NCBI RefSeq assembly: GCF_003351785.1
Contig: NZ_CP031230.1
Coordinates: 1,116,001-1,180,000, forward strand
Length of the DNA stretch: 64,000 bases
DNA from: Sporosarcina sp. PTS2304
GTDB lineage: Bacteria > Bacillota > Bacilli > Bacillales_A > Planococcaceae
Direction: 5' to 3'
Shown here piece by piece: positions 35,286 through 43,560 of this stretch. The notes below the pieces were generated by a model. It saw nothing but the letters and a program-made list of their open reading frames with translations, made no database searches and had not been told where the DNA came from. How positions within the stretch are numbered: position 1 is the stretch's first letter; each line of letters begins with the position of its first letter. The translations under genes were made by a program, and so were the position numbers.

Positions 35286-35713
35286 TGACCGACAACATTC
35301 GTCAATACATCAACGAGATGATCTTTAATTTGCTCTTTCTGGAAGTTCTCAATCTGCTCACGCGGAACAAAGTAGACCAACTTCCCATTATCCCAAATCG
35401 CCACAGAAGGTGAACTCGGTGGAATCTCCGGGAAATGCGCACGCAACGCCTCCGTCGCCTCCTTATCCTGTCCTGCAAATACCGTTAGTAAATGATCCGG
35501 CTTCACTTCCGCCACTGCTTCACGTACCGCTGGGCGTGCAAGTCCCGCTGCACAGCCACAGACTGAATTGATCACGATTAGCGCTGAGCCTTTTAGGTTT
35601 TTAAGTGTCTCGTCTACGGATTCAGCTGTTGTGAGTTCTGTGAAACCTGCATTTGTTAGTTCTTCGCGCATGGGTGTTATGATCCCGCGCATGTATTCAT
35701 CGTATGCGTTCAT
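35282..35713 (-). CDS. brxA: Bacilliredoxin BrxA (YphP-like)
   Basis: 143 residues from ATG 35713, with GGCGGAG upstream. It carries the bacilliredoxin CGC motif in NSVCGCAAGLARPAV. BrxA/BrxB remove bacillithiol from S-bacillithiolated proteins, in effect the glutaredoxins of low-GC Gram-positives; the CGC type matches BrxA (YphP) best. The rest contains FAGQDKEATEALR and PSSPSVAIWDNGKLV. It shares an overlapping operon with the ypiP methyltransferase. It also tells that the host uses bacillithiol. Confidence 0.9.
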   Translation of the reverse strand: MNAYDEYMRGIITPMREELTNAGFTELTTAESVDETLKNLKGSALIVINSVCGCAAGLARPAVREAVAEVKPDHLLTVFAGQDKEATEALRAHFPEIPPSSPSVAIWDNGKLVYFVPREQIENFQKEQIKDHLVDVLTNVVGQ

Positions 35714-35819
35714 TTGAAAATCTCCGCCTTTCATAGTTGGGTATATTCTTCGGTTGGTGCTCAGTTTTAATAGTATAGGATTGGCGGGATTATTTCACGT
35801 GATTGAGATGGGGAAAGTG

Positions 35820-35851
35820 AAAAGAACGTCCTGGGGTGGACGTTCTTTTTA
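35820..35851. terminator. Bidirectional terminator at the core/island border
   Basis: AAAGAACGTCC-TGGGGT-GGACGTTCTTT with T's on both strands, 30 bases past the stop of the coiled-coil gene at 35881. It closes the defence operon on the minus strand. Confidence 0.85.
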
Positions 35852-35880
35852 ATGTATATTCCAAAAATCAAAACACCTCG

Positions 35881-36468
35881 TTAAATTTGCCGTGTACCCA
35901 CCGTTTTAAATCGTTCAAAAGCTTGTTCATCATTAAATATTTTCAACTCTTCAAAATACACTTTTTGCTGAAGTATTTCAGCCTCGTACTGTAGCATAGA
36001 ATTTAAAGGTACTTTCGAATGAATCAACTCTTTCAACAAATTTGTGAGCGGTTCACCAATAGCTTGTTTAAAATTGAATCCAAGCATTTGCAGTATAGAA
36101 AAGGTCTCTTTGGATAGTAACGGCTTAAACAACGCCATTGCCTTTTGTGCATGAGCTGCTGATTCTTCATCGCTTTCCTCCATTAACTGCTCGATAATTG
36201 GGATTAAACTATTGGTTATATAATCAATATCCTCATCGGAGATTTTCTGCATGATGAGTTGCTCTTCATAAACCTGGACAATTTGAATCAATTCATTTTT
36301 CTCAGAAATTAACTCACTAATAATTTGTTCTAAACTGTTTATTGTCGTGCTATCTTCTTTCGCTTCTTTTGCTAATCTAATTTTATCCATGACTACCGGA
36401 ACACTGTTTTTAGATACCAGATTAGTAAACTTCGCACCCAATGCAATTAACTCTGTACTAACATCCAC
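35881..36468 (-). CDS. Coiled-coil protein of unknown function in the defence cluster
   Basis: 195 residues from a GTG at 36468, chosen because GGAGGAG lies exactly in position; the ATG 78 bases further upstream has no ribosome binding site. The sequence is helical throughout with a clear coiled coil at ~45-80 (heptads in LEQIISELISEKNELIQIVQVYEEQL) and no membrane segment, cysteine cluster or known catalytic motif. I do not recognise a family. It is the last gene on the strand running from the CD-NTase, 128 bp after the AbiJ-like gene, so an accessory role in defence is an inference from position only. Confidence 0.5.
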   Translation of the reverse strand: MDVSTELIALGAKFTNLVSKNSVPVVMDKIRLAKEAKEDSTTINSLEQIISELISEKNELIQIVQVYEEQLIMQKISDEDIDYITNSLIPIIEQLMEESDEESAAHAQKAMALFKPLLSKETFSILQMLGFNFKQAIGEPLTNLLKELIHSKVPLNSMLQYEAEILQQKVYFEELKIFNDEQAFERFKTVGTRQI

Positions 36469-36595
36469 TATTACTCCTCCTTCAATACATACATTAACTC
36501 TAATATAAATATGCCAACATTTCGAACCTTTGATCCATAGTTTCATTCAGAGCAAATTACTAATACCAAAATAGTTCATTGTCTTAAATACATTG

Positions 36596-37453
36596 TCACA
36601 TTTCTATTGCCGCAAGTTCCGCTTTAGATATTAAATAATTAACAAAAGCAGAACAAGCTACGATCATAAATTTTGCATCTTCAGAAGAAACGTTTTCATC
36701 TTCTGTAAGAGAGTGTCTAATCCCATCCCCATCACTGGTGTAACCGTATATTTTTTCGAAACCAGATTTTAAAGCCCCATGAAGTGGTATCTCTAATAAC
36801 TTGTTCAACTTATCTAATGCATTTTTTAACTCTGCTTTACTTTCAGATGTAATAAGTTTTGCAACACCTTCAACAGCGCTTATGGATTCTTTGATTGAAT
36901 TTCGATAACTCGGATTCGACCTATCAGATAGTAAACTTAATGCACTCTCTATGTGAATTGAAACATGCTTAAGTTTTTTATTATTGATTGCTTCTTCAAT
37001 TGATTGAATTTCAATTTCTTCAACTATTGGAGTTATATCGTATCCAACAAGCCTATATCCAGACATTTCTTTTTCCAATTCATTATTTATTTTTTCTTTA
37101 AATGAATTATAATCATACTTCTGTTTAGCTATGAACTCTATAAGGTCGTATATTTCATACCACTTTGCAATCTCAAAAAAATAGCGCTCAGTGTGCCTCT
37201 CAAAACTTTCCCAAGTAGATGGGAATTCATTAATTCTCTCCTTAAAAAAATTGATCCATAGGGTATCAGATAAGTCTAGTAGTCTTTTATAGCTAGACTT
37301 TTCTCCGTAAGATGAATTTAAATTATAATCACCTTGAAAGCATGTTTTTTGCATAGCATTCCAAAGACCAGTTTTCAGAGCAGTATCGATACCTTCAATT
37401 TGAAAAAAATCTCTTACATTTTTATACCCATATCTTTGCGAAAAAAATGTCAT
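36596..37453 (-). CDS. AbiJ-NTD4 domain protein (abortive-infection type)
   Basis: 285 residues, cytoplasmic. The N-terminus FSQRYGYKNVRDFFQIEGIDTALKTGLWN is the AbiJ_NTD4 signature, found in N-terminal domains of abortive-infection proteins. The C-terminal half (~160-285) is helical and includes GDGIRHSLTEDENVSSEDAKFM, a pattern seen in HEPN-like domains of such proteins, where the Arg-His pair would form an RNase site. It lies 109 bp downstream of the CBASS effector gene on the same strand and may be a co-acquired defence gene. RNase activity is an inference from family, not a visible complete RxxxxH motif. Confidence 0.7.
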   Translation of the reverse strand: MTFFSQRYGYKNVRDFFQIEGIDTALKTGLWNAMQKTCFQGDYNLNSSYGEKSSYKRLLDLSDTLWINFFKERINEFPSTWESFERHTERYFFEIAKWYEIYDLIEFIAKQKYDYNSFKEKINNELEKEMSGYRLVGYDITPIVEEIEIQSIEEAINNKKLKHVSIHIESALSLLSDRSNPSYRNSIKESISAVEGVAKLITSESKAELKNALDKLNKLLEIPLHGALKSGFEKIYGYTSDGDGIRHSLTEDENVSSEDAKFMIVACSAFVNYLISKAELAAIEM

Positions 37454-37561
37454 CCTCTTTCTTCTCCTTTCTAGACCATTATTTATATACTTCCCTAAAG
37501 TCTACACGTAAGCCAAATGTACATATTCGGCTCACATAGACATCTTCTACAACGTATTTCC

Positions 37562-38398
37562 TTATCGAATTAAATGAGATCTTTGAAACTTACGATCTGA
37601 GTTTTGCACGTAAACGTGGATTTCCTTAAAGCCTGTACGACCACGGTTTTTAAAGCTCTGTAGTACAATCTCTTTAGTGTTTTGAGTATTGGTAGTTGCA
37701 AAGACATTTACACGTTTATATTTCAAATGGTATTCATGTGTTTGTTTTCTAACTCCTTCTACAAATTTTCGATTGTAGGTTCTAACACCAGAAAAACCAT
37801 TTGTACGTTCTATTATAAGTGTAGGTAGGTTCATCTTATCATCCGGTAGATCATCTAATTTTATTAGATAAGTATCGGATAGGATTAAATTAATTTCATC
37901 ACCCTTATCATCAATATTTTGTGTAATTATTTTGGGTTCATCAATCTCTTCAGGATGTGAATCCGAATTGGAGCATTCGAAAGTTTCTTTGAATAAAAGT
38001 TTAAACTGTAAATACAGGGGGATTCCAACCAGGGTTATTTTTTTATATCCTAAGAACCTCGATAAAATAAAATAATTCATATGAAAGTCAAAATGTTTAT
38101 TTCCGACATTAAATATTTTATCCTTATTGAAAAACCTAAATAGGATTAGTACCACTATAGAAAGAATTAAACCGATAAATAGAGCAATTATTTTCTTATT
38201 AGGTACGATTTCGTAAATCTGATTCTTTATACCGCCAAAATTACGATCAGCCACCAGACCAAAAACTTCCCACAATAAATCTACCGGTAATACCATTGAA
38301 ATTATTAATGGAATTGCGACTAGTACACCTTGTAATATTACTTTTAATTTATTTATAATTAACAGCCTCCCTTTAACAACAAATATTGTTCTTCCCAT
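37562..38398 (-). CDS. Two-transmembrane CBASS-type effector candidate with unrecognised C-terminal domain
   Basis: Up to 278 residues. Two hydrophobic helices (~20-45 and 69-90) are followed by a ~180-residue polar domain ending TGFKEIHVYVQNSDRKFQ. It is third in the operon after a CD-NTase and an E2-like protein, the usual slot for a CBASS effector. The two-helix plus cytosolic domain layout recalls Cap15-like effectors, but I do not see the Cap15 beta-barrel hallmarks; a TLIIERTNGFSGVRTYNRK region and a KRVNVFATTN segment are the best anchors for a search. The only ATG (38398) overlaps the E2 gene by 40 bp and has no clear ribosome binding site, whereas AAAGGGAGG lies inside the ORF just before an ATT/ATA-rich stretch. 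The true start may therefore be non-canonical. Confidence 0.6.
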   Translation of the reverse strand: MGRTIFVVKGRLLIINKLKVILQGVLVAIPLIISMVLPVDLLWEVFGLVADRNFGGIKNQIYEIVPNKKIIALFIGLILSIVVLILFRFFNKDKIFNVGNKHFDFHMNYFILSRFLGYKKITLVGIPLYLQFKLLFKETFECSNSDSHPEEIDEPKIITQNIDDKGDEINLILSDTYLIKLDDLPDDKMNLPTLIIERTNGFSGVRTYNRKFVEGVRKQTHEYHLKYKRVNVFATTNTQNTKEIVLQSFKNRGRTGFKEIHVYVQNSDRKFQRSHLIR

Positions 38399-39009
38399 TC
38401 ACTTCTAGAAAATCGTTTACGCATCTGCTGAACTTTTTCAAAATAGCGGCATGTTGAAAGTCTTTTTTTACACCCGCAAGGACAAACTAAGCGGTTAGCC
38501 TCTCTTTTGTTTTTGCTTAATAGAACCAACATATAACATACCTGTTTTACTTCTGATAAATTGAAAAGTTTCTTAAAGTCATCAATTAATCCTTTATTCC
38601 CATGTTCTAGTTCTCCGAAAACAAAATCTTTTCCCGTCTTCAATTTGAGTGTAATTGCAAATAAGTAGGGCAGTATACATTTTTCAAAGAAGTTAGTTAA
38701 ACTTGGATTTCTTTGAATAACGATTTTCAAGCGAATAGGGGCTCCCAAACAAATAGAGCCATCGCAATTAACGTGATTTACAGGTTTTTTCTCTATTCTA
38801 TTAGACAACTCATACACTTCAGGCAAAGATCTCGGATAATCTTCCGGGATTTTAATACGTAGTTTATAATTAATTTGAACCTCTCCGTATTGTTCGTGAG
38901 AAAGACTGGCCTGATAATTACCTTCTACAGTAACTGCTTCGTCTAAAGAAGGTTTGAATCTGAACATAGAGTAATGTTGAATGAAATCAGAAACATACTG
39001 AATGGTCAT
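38359..39009 (-). CDS. E2 ubiquitin-conjugating-like protein of type II (short) CBASS
   Basis: 216 residues starting at 39009 in an ATGA overlap with the CD-NTase stop; GTGGAG lies 6 bases upstream. The N-terminal 120 residues have the E2-like fold: a YKLRIKIPEDYPRSLPEV strand block and NHVNCDGSICLGAP, in which Cys87 is the likely catalytic cysteine. No E1 or JAB protease is encoded nearby, so this fits the short type II arrangement where E2 acts on the cyclase alone. The C-terminus carries an unusual cluster, CPCGC-KKRLSTC (Cys176, 178, 180, 187), similar to a SEC-C zinc motif. The E2 assignment rests on motif order plus position next to the CD-NTase. Confidence 0.72.
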   Translation of the reverse strand: MTIQYVSDFIQHYSMFRFKPSLDEAVTVEGNYQASLSHEQYGEVQINYKLRIKIPEDYPRSLPEVYELSNRIEKKPVNHVNCDGSICLGAPIRLKIVIQRNPSLTNFFEKCILPYLFAITLKLKTGKDFVFGELEHGNKGLIDDFKKLFNLSEVKQVCYMLVLLSKNKREANRLVCPCGCKKRLSTCRYFEKVQQMRKRFSRSEWEEQYLLLKGGC

Positions 39010-40169
39010 CTTCTTCTCCACGGTCGAACAGAAGGTGTTGCAACGACTTTTCTTTGCGGCATTGGCAATTTATAACCGTACTCTTCTTGCAATTTCTCCT
39101 CACTAAAGTCCAATGCAAAACCCTGCTCTAAAATGCATCTTATCTCCTTAACATCTCGTCCCTTAACTAGTTGATTGAAATCTGTTTTAGCTTGTTCTAG
39201 CCACAAATAAAAACTTTTCTCCAATTCAAATCTTTCGAAGTCCGGATTGTCCCACCGATCAGTAAAATCTTCTTCTGGCATAACTGGATTTGAAATTCTA
39301 GGAATACTAGCGCTAATGTAGTTTCGCATTGTGTTTAATATATTAATGATAGCTTCCTCAATACTTTCTTCACCATTGTAAGCTCTAGCAGCCAAAGTAG
39401 TAATAATTATTGATATCGGCTTACTGTCTTTTGACATTGTATCTTCGAACATCGTATCTCTATGACGTTTTAATAACTGGATACAGCGCTGCAAGACAGA
39501 CTTTTCCCCATATGTTGGTATAGGTTCAATACTGGCCTCAAATATACCGCGTTTTTTTAATGTGATCTTATTTTGAAACCATAGCAAATATCCTTGCTGG
39601 TTACTGATATGCCATTCTTCTGAAACCACATTATAGCTGTCCTTTTCTTTGTCTGGTATATTAACCGCATGAATAGCTAAGTTAGCTGCTAATTGTTTAT
39701 TATCCTTATAAGATCCAAACAACATAGAACGATATTCATTAGTTTTTTTCTCTTCCAAAGGAATACTAGGTACGAAGTCTATGTGAAATGGCACTTCATC
39801 CTTGTAGCATAAACGTATACAACGTCGTCTCTCTTTCACTTCATGATGAATCCCTACTTTTTTACGATATAATTCAAGTTCATTTTTCATCATATCCATA
39901 AGCTCTTTTTGAGTATATTCAGATTTAAAGTTAGGAATATTGACTTTACAACTCATATCTAAATCATACTCATCTCCCTCTCGAAGAGGTTTAATTGTAG
40001 TGCCTTGTCCGAATGACCCTTGAACAAAAATATCTACATCCATTAACGTACTGTCGTCACGCATGAACCATTCAGCGATAGACTGATAACGTTTGTGCAC
40101 CTTTTCTTCAACAGACTTAGGAAGATCGAGTTGCTCAAGCATTTCCACTAAAAGAGTTTTTTGATTCAT
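39006..40169 (-). CDS. CD-NTase, CBASS oligonucleotide cyclase
   Basis: 387 residues from the second ATG (40169), 8 bases after AGGAG; the first ATG is only 2 codons upstream. The polymerase-beta-like active site is complete: GSFGQGT (Gly53-Ser54), then DEYDLDMS with Asp71 and Asp73, and Asp133 in FHIDFVPSIPL (numbering from the first ATG). These hold the metal ions used to make cyclic di- or trinucleotides from NTPs. The C-terminal half (~190-380) is a helical domain as in cGAS/DncV-like enzymes. It is first in the operon, followed by the E2-like protein and the membrane effector, which is the standard order of CBASS anti-phage systems. The nucleotide product cannot be predicted from sequence. 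Confidence 0.85.
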   Translation of the reverse strand: MNQKTLLVEMLEQLDLPKSVEEKVHKRYQSIAEWFMRDDSTLMDVDIFVQGSFGQGTTIKPLREGDEYDLDMSCKVNIPNFKSEYTQKELMDMMKNELELYRKKVGIHHEVKERRRCIRLCYKDEVPFHIDFVPSIPLEEKKTNEYRSMLFGSYKDNKQLAANLAIHAVNIPDKEKDSYNVVSEEWHISNQQGYLLWFQNKITLKKRGIFEASIEPIPTYGEKSVLQRCIQLLKRHRDTMFEDTMSKDSKPISIIITTLAARAYNGEESIEEAIINILNTMRNYISASIPRISNPVMPEEDFTDRWDNPDFERFELEKSFYLWLEQAKTDFNQLVKGRDVKEIRCILEQGFALDFSEEKLQEEYGYKLPMPQRKVVATPSVRPWRRR

Positions 40170-40680
40170 TTTCATATCTCCTTTTTAATTTTATTATATA
40201 TATATTAGTACTGAGTATCTTTATATCGAAATCTCGTGTTTATTTTAATATTCACGTTCGTTTCTCGCGCAGGTCCCCTCATCTAAGCAAAATATATTCA
40301 TCTCTTATTTGCTTTTATAATATATTAGATATATTGAATATAAAAAGTGAAATAAAAAGACTTTTGTTTACCCCAAAGGTTAGATTGGTACTCCAACCTT
40401 TGAGGCACACATCATATTTCTTCCTTTTTCACATTTCAGAAATATTTTTTCAATCCACTATCAACGCAATCCCACTCCTATTATGGAAATTGATATGATA
40501 GACAACTACAATTCATAAAATACCATTGTTTGTCAACAGAAGCAAGAGTTTGGAACACTGTATAAATGCAAAGATATTTATATACAAACATGCTTGCCAT
40601 AAGATCTAGGCTTGCCCCACCTTCTTGCATACTCGTCACGTGGTGATTATGATCACCCCCTAGACGCTGCCTATGAACAG

Positions 40681-40745
40681 GTTGTGTGCCAAACCATCGT
40701 GTTTGTTTAAACATTTATGATTGTTTTTCACACAGATGCTTTCAT
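40681..40745 (+). repeat. Hairpin repeat, copy A (degenerate)
   Basis: GTTGTGTGCCAAACC ... GTTTAAACATTTATGATTGTT ... TTCACACAGATGCTTT. It shares the GTGTGCCAAAC, TTTAAACATT, GATTGTT and TCACACAG blocks with copy B. The outer stem is weakened at the ends, so this copy may be dead. Confidence 0.65.
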
Positions 40746-41009
40746 CTAGGTAAAGTCATCACATATCGTAATGGTTTTGCTAATAGCCTTGGTTTCCTAT
40801 GTTAACCGTTTTACCATTTAAACTAACTCCTCGGAAGCCACAAAGGCTATTAGCATGGTACTTAGAATAGTAAACATTGGCATCACAAGCAACTCCTTAG
40901 TTCTTACGGAAAGTGATTCCCATGATTTTGTCATAGCGATTGATAAAGCATTGGCAACAAATATACCAAAAATCCAAAAATCACTACTCAGAGCAATGTT
41001 TATTAATTT

Positions 41010-41072
41010 GGCGAGGAGTACAGGACTCGAACCTGTATCTGCGGCATACTAAAATATAGTATTACTGAACAA
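41010..41072 (-). pseudogene. 3'-half tRNA fragment (possible attachment site)
   Basis: On the minus strand, ACAGG-TTCGAGT-CCTGT forms a perfect T-arm, followed by ACTCCTC, G and a CCA end. Just upstream, ATACT-ATATTTT-AGTAT could form a 5-bp stem and 7-base loop like an anticodon arm. No D-arm and no matching 5' acceptor strand (GAGGAGT) is present, so this is not a functional tRNA. A 3' tRNA fragment is what an element integrating into a tRNA gene leaves at its end. Confidence 0.5.
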
Positions 41073-41363
41073 AGTATAGAAACTGCAAACAAATAAGTCA
41101 ATGATTTCATGGGGCCTGTGTAGGGAACTACTATTACATAGAAAGACACTAAACAAGGCTGTCAGGTCCAGAAATAATTCTGAATCTTGTAGGGACCTGG
41201 TACTCTACATTACATGCGATTATCTCATCAATGTTTCAATAAATTATTTAATTCCTCCACAATAATATCATCACTGCAAAGAAACTTTAACTAATCTTCC
41301 ACTTGCGTTTCATTTTTCACAATACAATTCTAAACCTGGCACTTTTATTAACTTCATCATAAT

Positions 41364-42690
41364 TCAAAAAGGGACTTCTTTACTCTTTTTCAATACATAT
41401 CGCATCAATTTTAGTTGAAGCTCATGTTCTATTCCACTTTTGAGAAGCCAATTACCTTTATCGTCTTGAATAGTCAAATCATCTAACACATTGTGTAACA
41501 TCAATGCGAAACCAGCATCTGCAAGTTCCTCGACGTATTTTATCATTTCTTTAAAAGCTGATAATTGGCCATATTCCTTAAAGTATAAAGCTCTAATAGC
41601 TGTTTTATCATACTCGGTCAAGGTGATAGCCCTGCACAATTCTTGTTTCTTTCTAGCTTTATTATTTAAATTATTTTTCTCTCCTACAATTGCACATAAA
41701 ACGAAAAACTCGCTGTTCTGTGCGAATAGATGATTTCTACTAACTTCATTTTGGCAATTTCTTGATGAAAGATATTTTCTCCGAGCATCAACGGTAAAAA
41801 TTTATTTGAAGACTTCATATGCTCAAAACCTTGATCAATAATCTGTGTAACTTTTGCTAATTCTATTTCCAGCCGATCTCGTTCAACTAAGTCAGACGCC
41901 ATTGAATCATAAGCCCGCAATATAGCGTCAATTTCAATTTATCTATTACCCTTTATTCTTTTCTCTTGCGTAATATTTTCAGCCGACTGCTGTTTCTTTT
42001 CAAGCCCTTCTTCCAACATCGACAATGCCTTCAAAGCTTTTTTATAGTCTCCAGTTGAATGTTGTCCAATTCTTTTTTTGTTTTAACTAACAACTTTGAA
42101 AGAACCAATTTAGCTTTAACAACTTGATCTATTTTAAGTAAGTTTTTAATTCCTGTTGCAACTTCTACTTTTTGACTTGCTGAGACACGTGTTAATCTTT
42201 CAGTTCGTTTTCCATCAAAGAAAAAATATTGTTTCACACGTTCATCAATCATTTTTCTTATGATTGCTTGTATTTCCTTTTCACTTGTACAGGTTTCTTA
42301 GGTTGTTTCATTTGTTAACAATACATCGAGCATTCGTTCCTTTTGAGATCCGCTCTTTTCTAAAATAGAGAAATAGGTACGAGTGATCGTATAGTCTTCA
42401 CCTTGATGGCTATAACTCAGTGTGAACGAACATCGCGCACCATTTGCTTCTTTGCTCATTTCCTTTACAGCCTTAATATTCCCCAGATAGATATCTGCTT
42501 CATTTGAATCCTGCTGAAGCTTCGCATCACCAAATAACGCGAACAGTACAGCGCGATAAATACCAGTTTTCTCTCTACCGTTTTCACCCAAAATAACTGT
42601 TACGATTTGTTCTTTTTTTAGAATGTGCAAACTCAATGATTTGCGTACCATAAAATTGTCTGAAGTTATTCATAGCAAGTGATTTTAGTG
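41364..42690 (-). pseudogene. Decayed DndD/SMC-like AAA ATPase gene
   Basis: Several short open stretches in different frames form one ancestral gene on the minus strand. The 5' end (from ATG 42673) reads MNNFRQFYGTQIIEF and then shifts frame to VILGENGREKTGIYRAVLFALFGD, a RecF/DndD-type N-terminus with its P-loop changed from GRGKT to GREKT. Next come an FFFDGKRTERLTR motif (about 42210), typical of DndD-like ATPases, helical coiled-coil segments with stops, and two C-terminal pieces joined only by a further frameshift near 41700. Frame breaks, stop codons and the P-loop change all point to loss of function. Hairpin repeat copy B lies just upstream of the first codon. Confidence 0.65.
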
Positions 42691-42691
42691 T

Positions 42692-42760
42692 AGGTACCTG
42701 TGTGCCAAACTTTCATGAAAGTTTAAACATTGGCGATTGTTCCTCACACAGGTACTTTTT
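42692..42760 (+). repeat. Hairpin repeat, copy B (best conserved)
   Basis: GTACCTGTGTG pairs with CACACAGGTAC (11 bp) and is followed by TTTTTT. Inside lies an 18-base perfect palindrome AAACTTTCATGAAAGTTT, then TTAAACATT and GATTGTT. It is in the same orientation as copies A and C. The T-run makes the outer stem resemble a terminator on the plus strand, yet no plus-strand gene lies upstream. Confidence 0.7.
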
Positions 42761-42774
42761 TACAGGTACTTTTT

Positions 42775-43548
42775 TTATAATTTATTTTGATGTATGCTAT
42801 TGTTTTTCATATAATCTAGAAAGTGATCAATAGACTTATCATTCCACTTTTTACTGTGTACTGCACGATGACAATTTGCACATAACATCATTAAATCTAT
42901 TCCTTTAGTAATTCTTTTACCAATATATAACGGCAAAACATGATGTGCCTCTATAAAATCAATTTCGTATGTTTTTTTAAATGAGAAATTGCATGCTTCA
43001 CAAAAAAGACTACCATTCTTTTTTATAAATTCTCTTTTTGAGTAATTTACTATTTTAGAATTACGTTCAATATGATAATGAATACGATATCGTCTAGTCC
43101 CTTCATCCACCTCACTATTTATTCCTTTTTCACTATTAATATTAGAAAAACTATTTTCTTCAGTACCACTTATGAACTTGATAAATGCTATACGCAAGTT
43201 ATCTTTAACTTCCCAAATAAATAAATTATTCTTATAATAACCATTATAAAAATGACTCCAATAACGCTCTTTTTTACTTTTCTTTCTAATATCTTCTATA
43301 AAAACATACCTTCTTTTTCTTAAGTTCTTAACTGTTTCCGCCATTGATCTGTTATAATTTTGGTAGGAACGTCCAGTTATTTCTGAGATTTGTTTTGCAG
43401 AACCACTACCATCCATTTCAAAAATTAAAGCATACATTGCTTCCATTAAAATTGGCGAGAAACAATTATCCTCTTGTAACATTATTAACCATTCATCAAC
43501 TGTAAAGTTTTGTGCATTTGTTGGATAATAATTTAAACCCTCTTTCAT
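42775..43548 (-). CDS. HNH endonuclease (McrA-like, restriction type)
   Basis: 257 residues from ATG 43548, with TTGGTG upstream. The C-terminal half contains an HNH/ββα-metal nuclease site: CEACNFSF, EAHHVLPLY with the catalytic His pair, and LCANCHRAVH, so the zinc-binding cysteines and metal-binding histidines are intact. The N-terminal part (~15-110) is a helical domain with a winged-helix feel (ALIFEMDGSGSAKQISEITGRSYQNYN). Such proteins often restrict modified foreign DNA. The gene is isolated but flanked closely by hairpin copies B and C, which suggests it may be a mobile cassette. Confidence 0.8.
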   Translation of the reverse strand: MKEGLNYYPTNAQNFTVDEWLIMLQEDNCFSPILMEAMYALIFEMDGSGSAKQISEITGRSYQNYNRSMAETVKNLRKRRYVFIEDIRKKSKKERYWSHFYNGYYKNNLFIWEVKDNLRIAFIKFISGTEENSFSNINSEKGINSEVDEGTRRYRIHYHIERNSKIVNYSKREFIKKNGSLFCEACNFSFKKTYEIDFIEAHHVLPLYIGKRITKGIDLMMLCANCHRAVHSKKWNDKSIDHFLDYMKNNSIHQNKL

Positions 43549-43560
43549 TAATATCACCAA

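Larger units (their letters stand above)
40176..41363. other. Long AT-rich non-coding interval
   Basis: About 1.19 kb between the CD-NTase start and the decayed ATPase region. A TATAAT-like hexamer about 15-20 bases before the CD-NTase ribosome binding site is a possible promoter. The interval holds a short hairpin (CAAAGGTT ... AACCTTTG, ~40373-40405), hairpin repeat copy A (40681-40745), a 3'-half tRNA fragment (about 41010-41072) and a second hairpin (CAGGTCC ... GGACCTG, ~41164-41206). The longest ORFs have no ribosome binding site and no recognisable product. It looks like decayed mobile DNA. Confidence 0.6.

Noticed and set aside
40481-40714. 77-codon minus-strand ORF in the island gap
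   Set aside because: It runs through hairpin repeat A, has no ribosome binding site and no family resemblance.
41010-41072. A functional tRNA gene
   Set aside because: Only the 3' half can fold; D-arm and 5' acceptor strand are missing.
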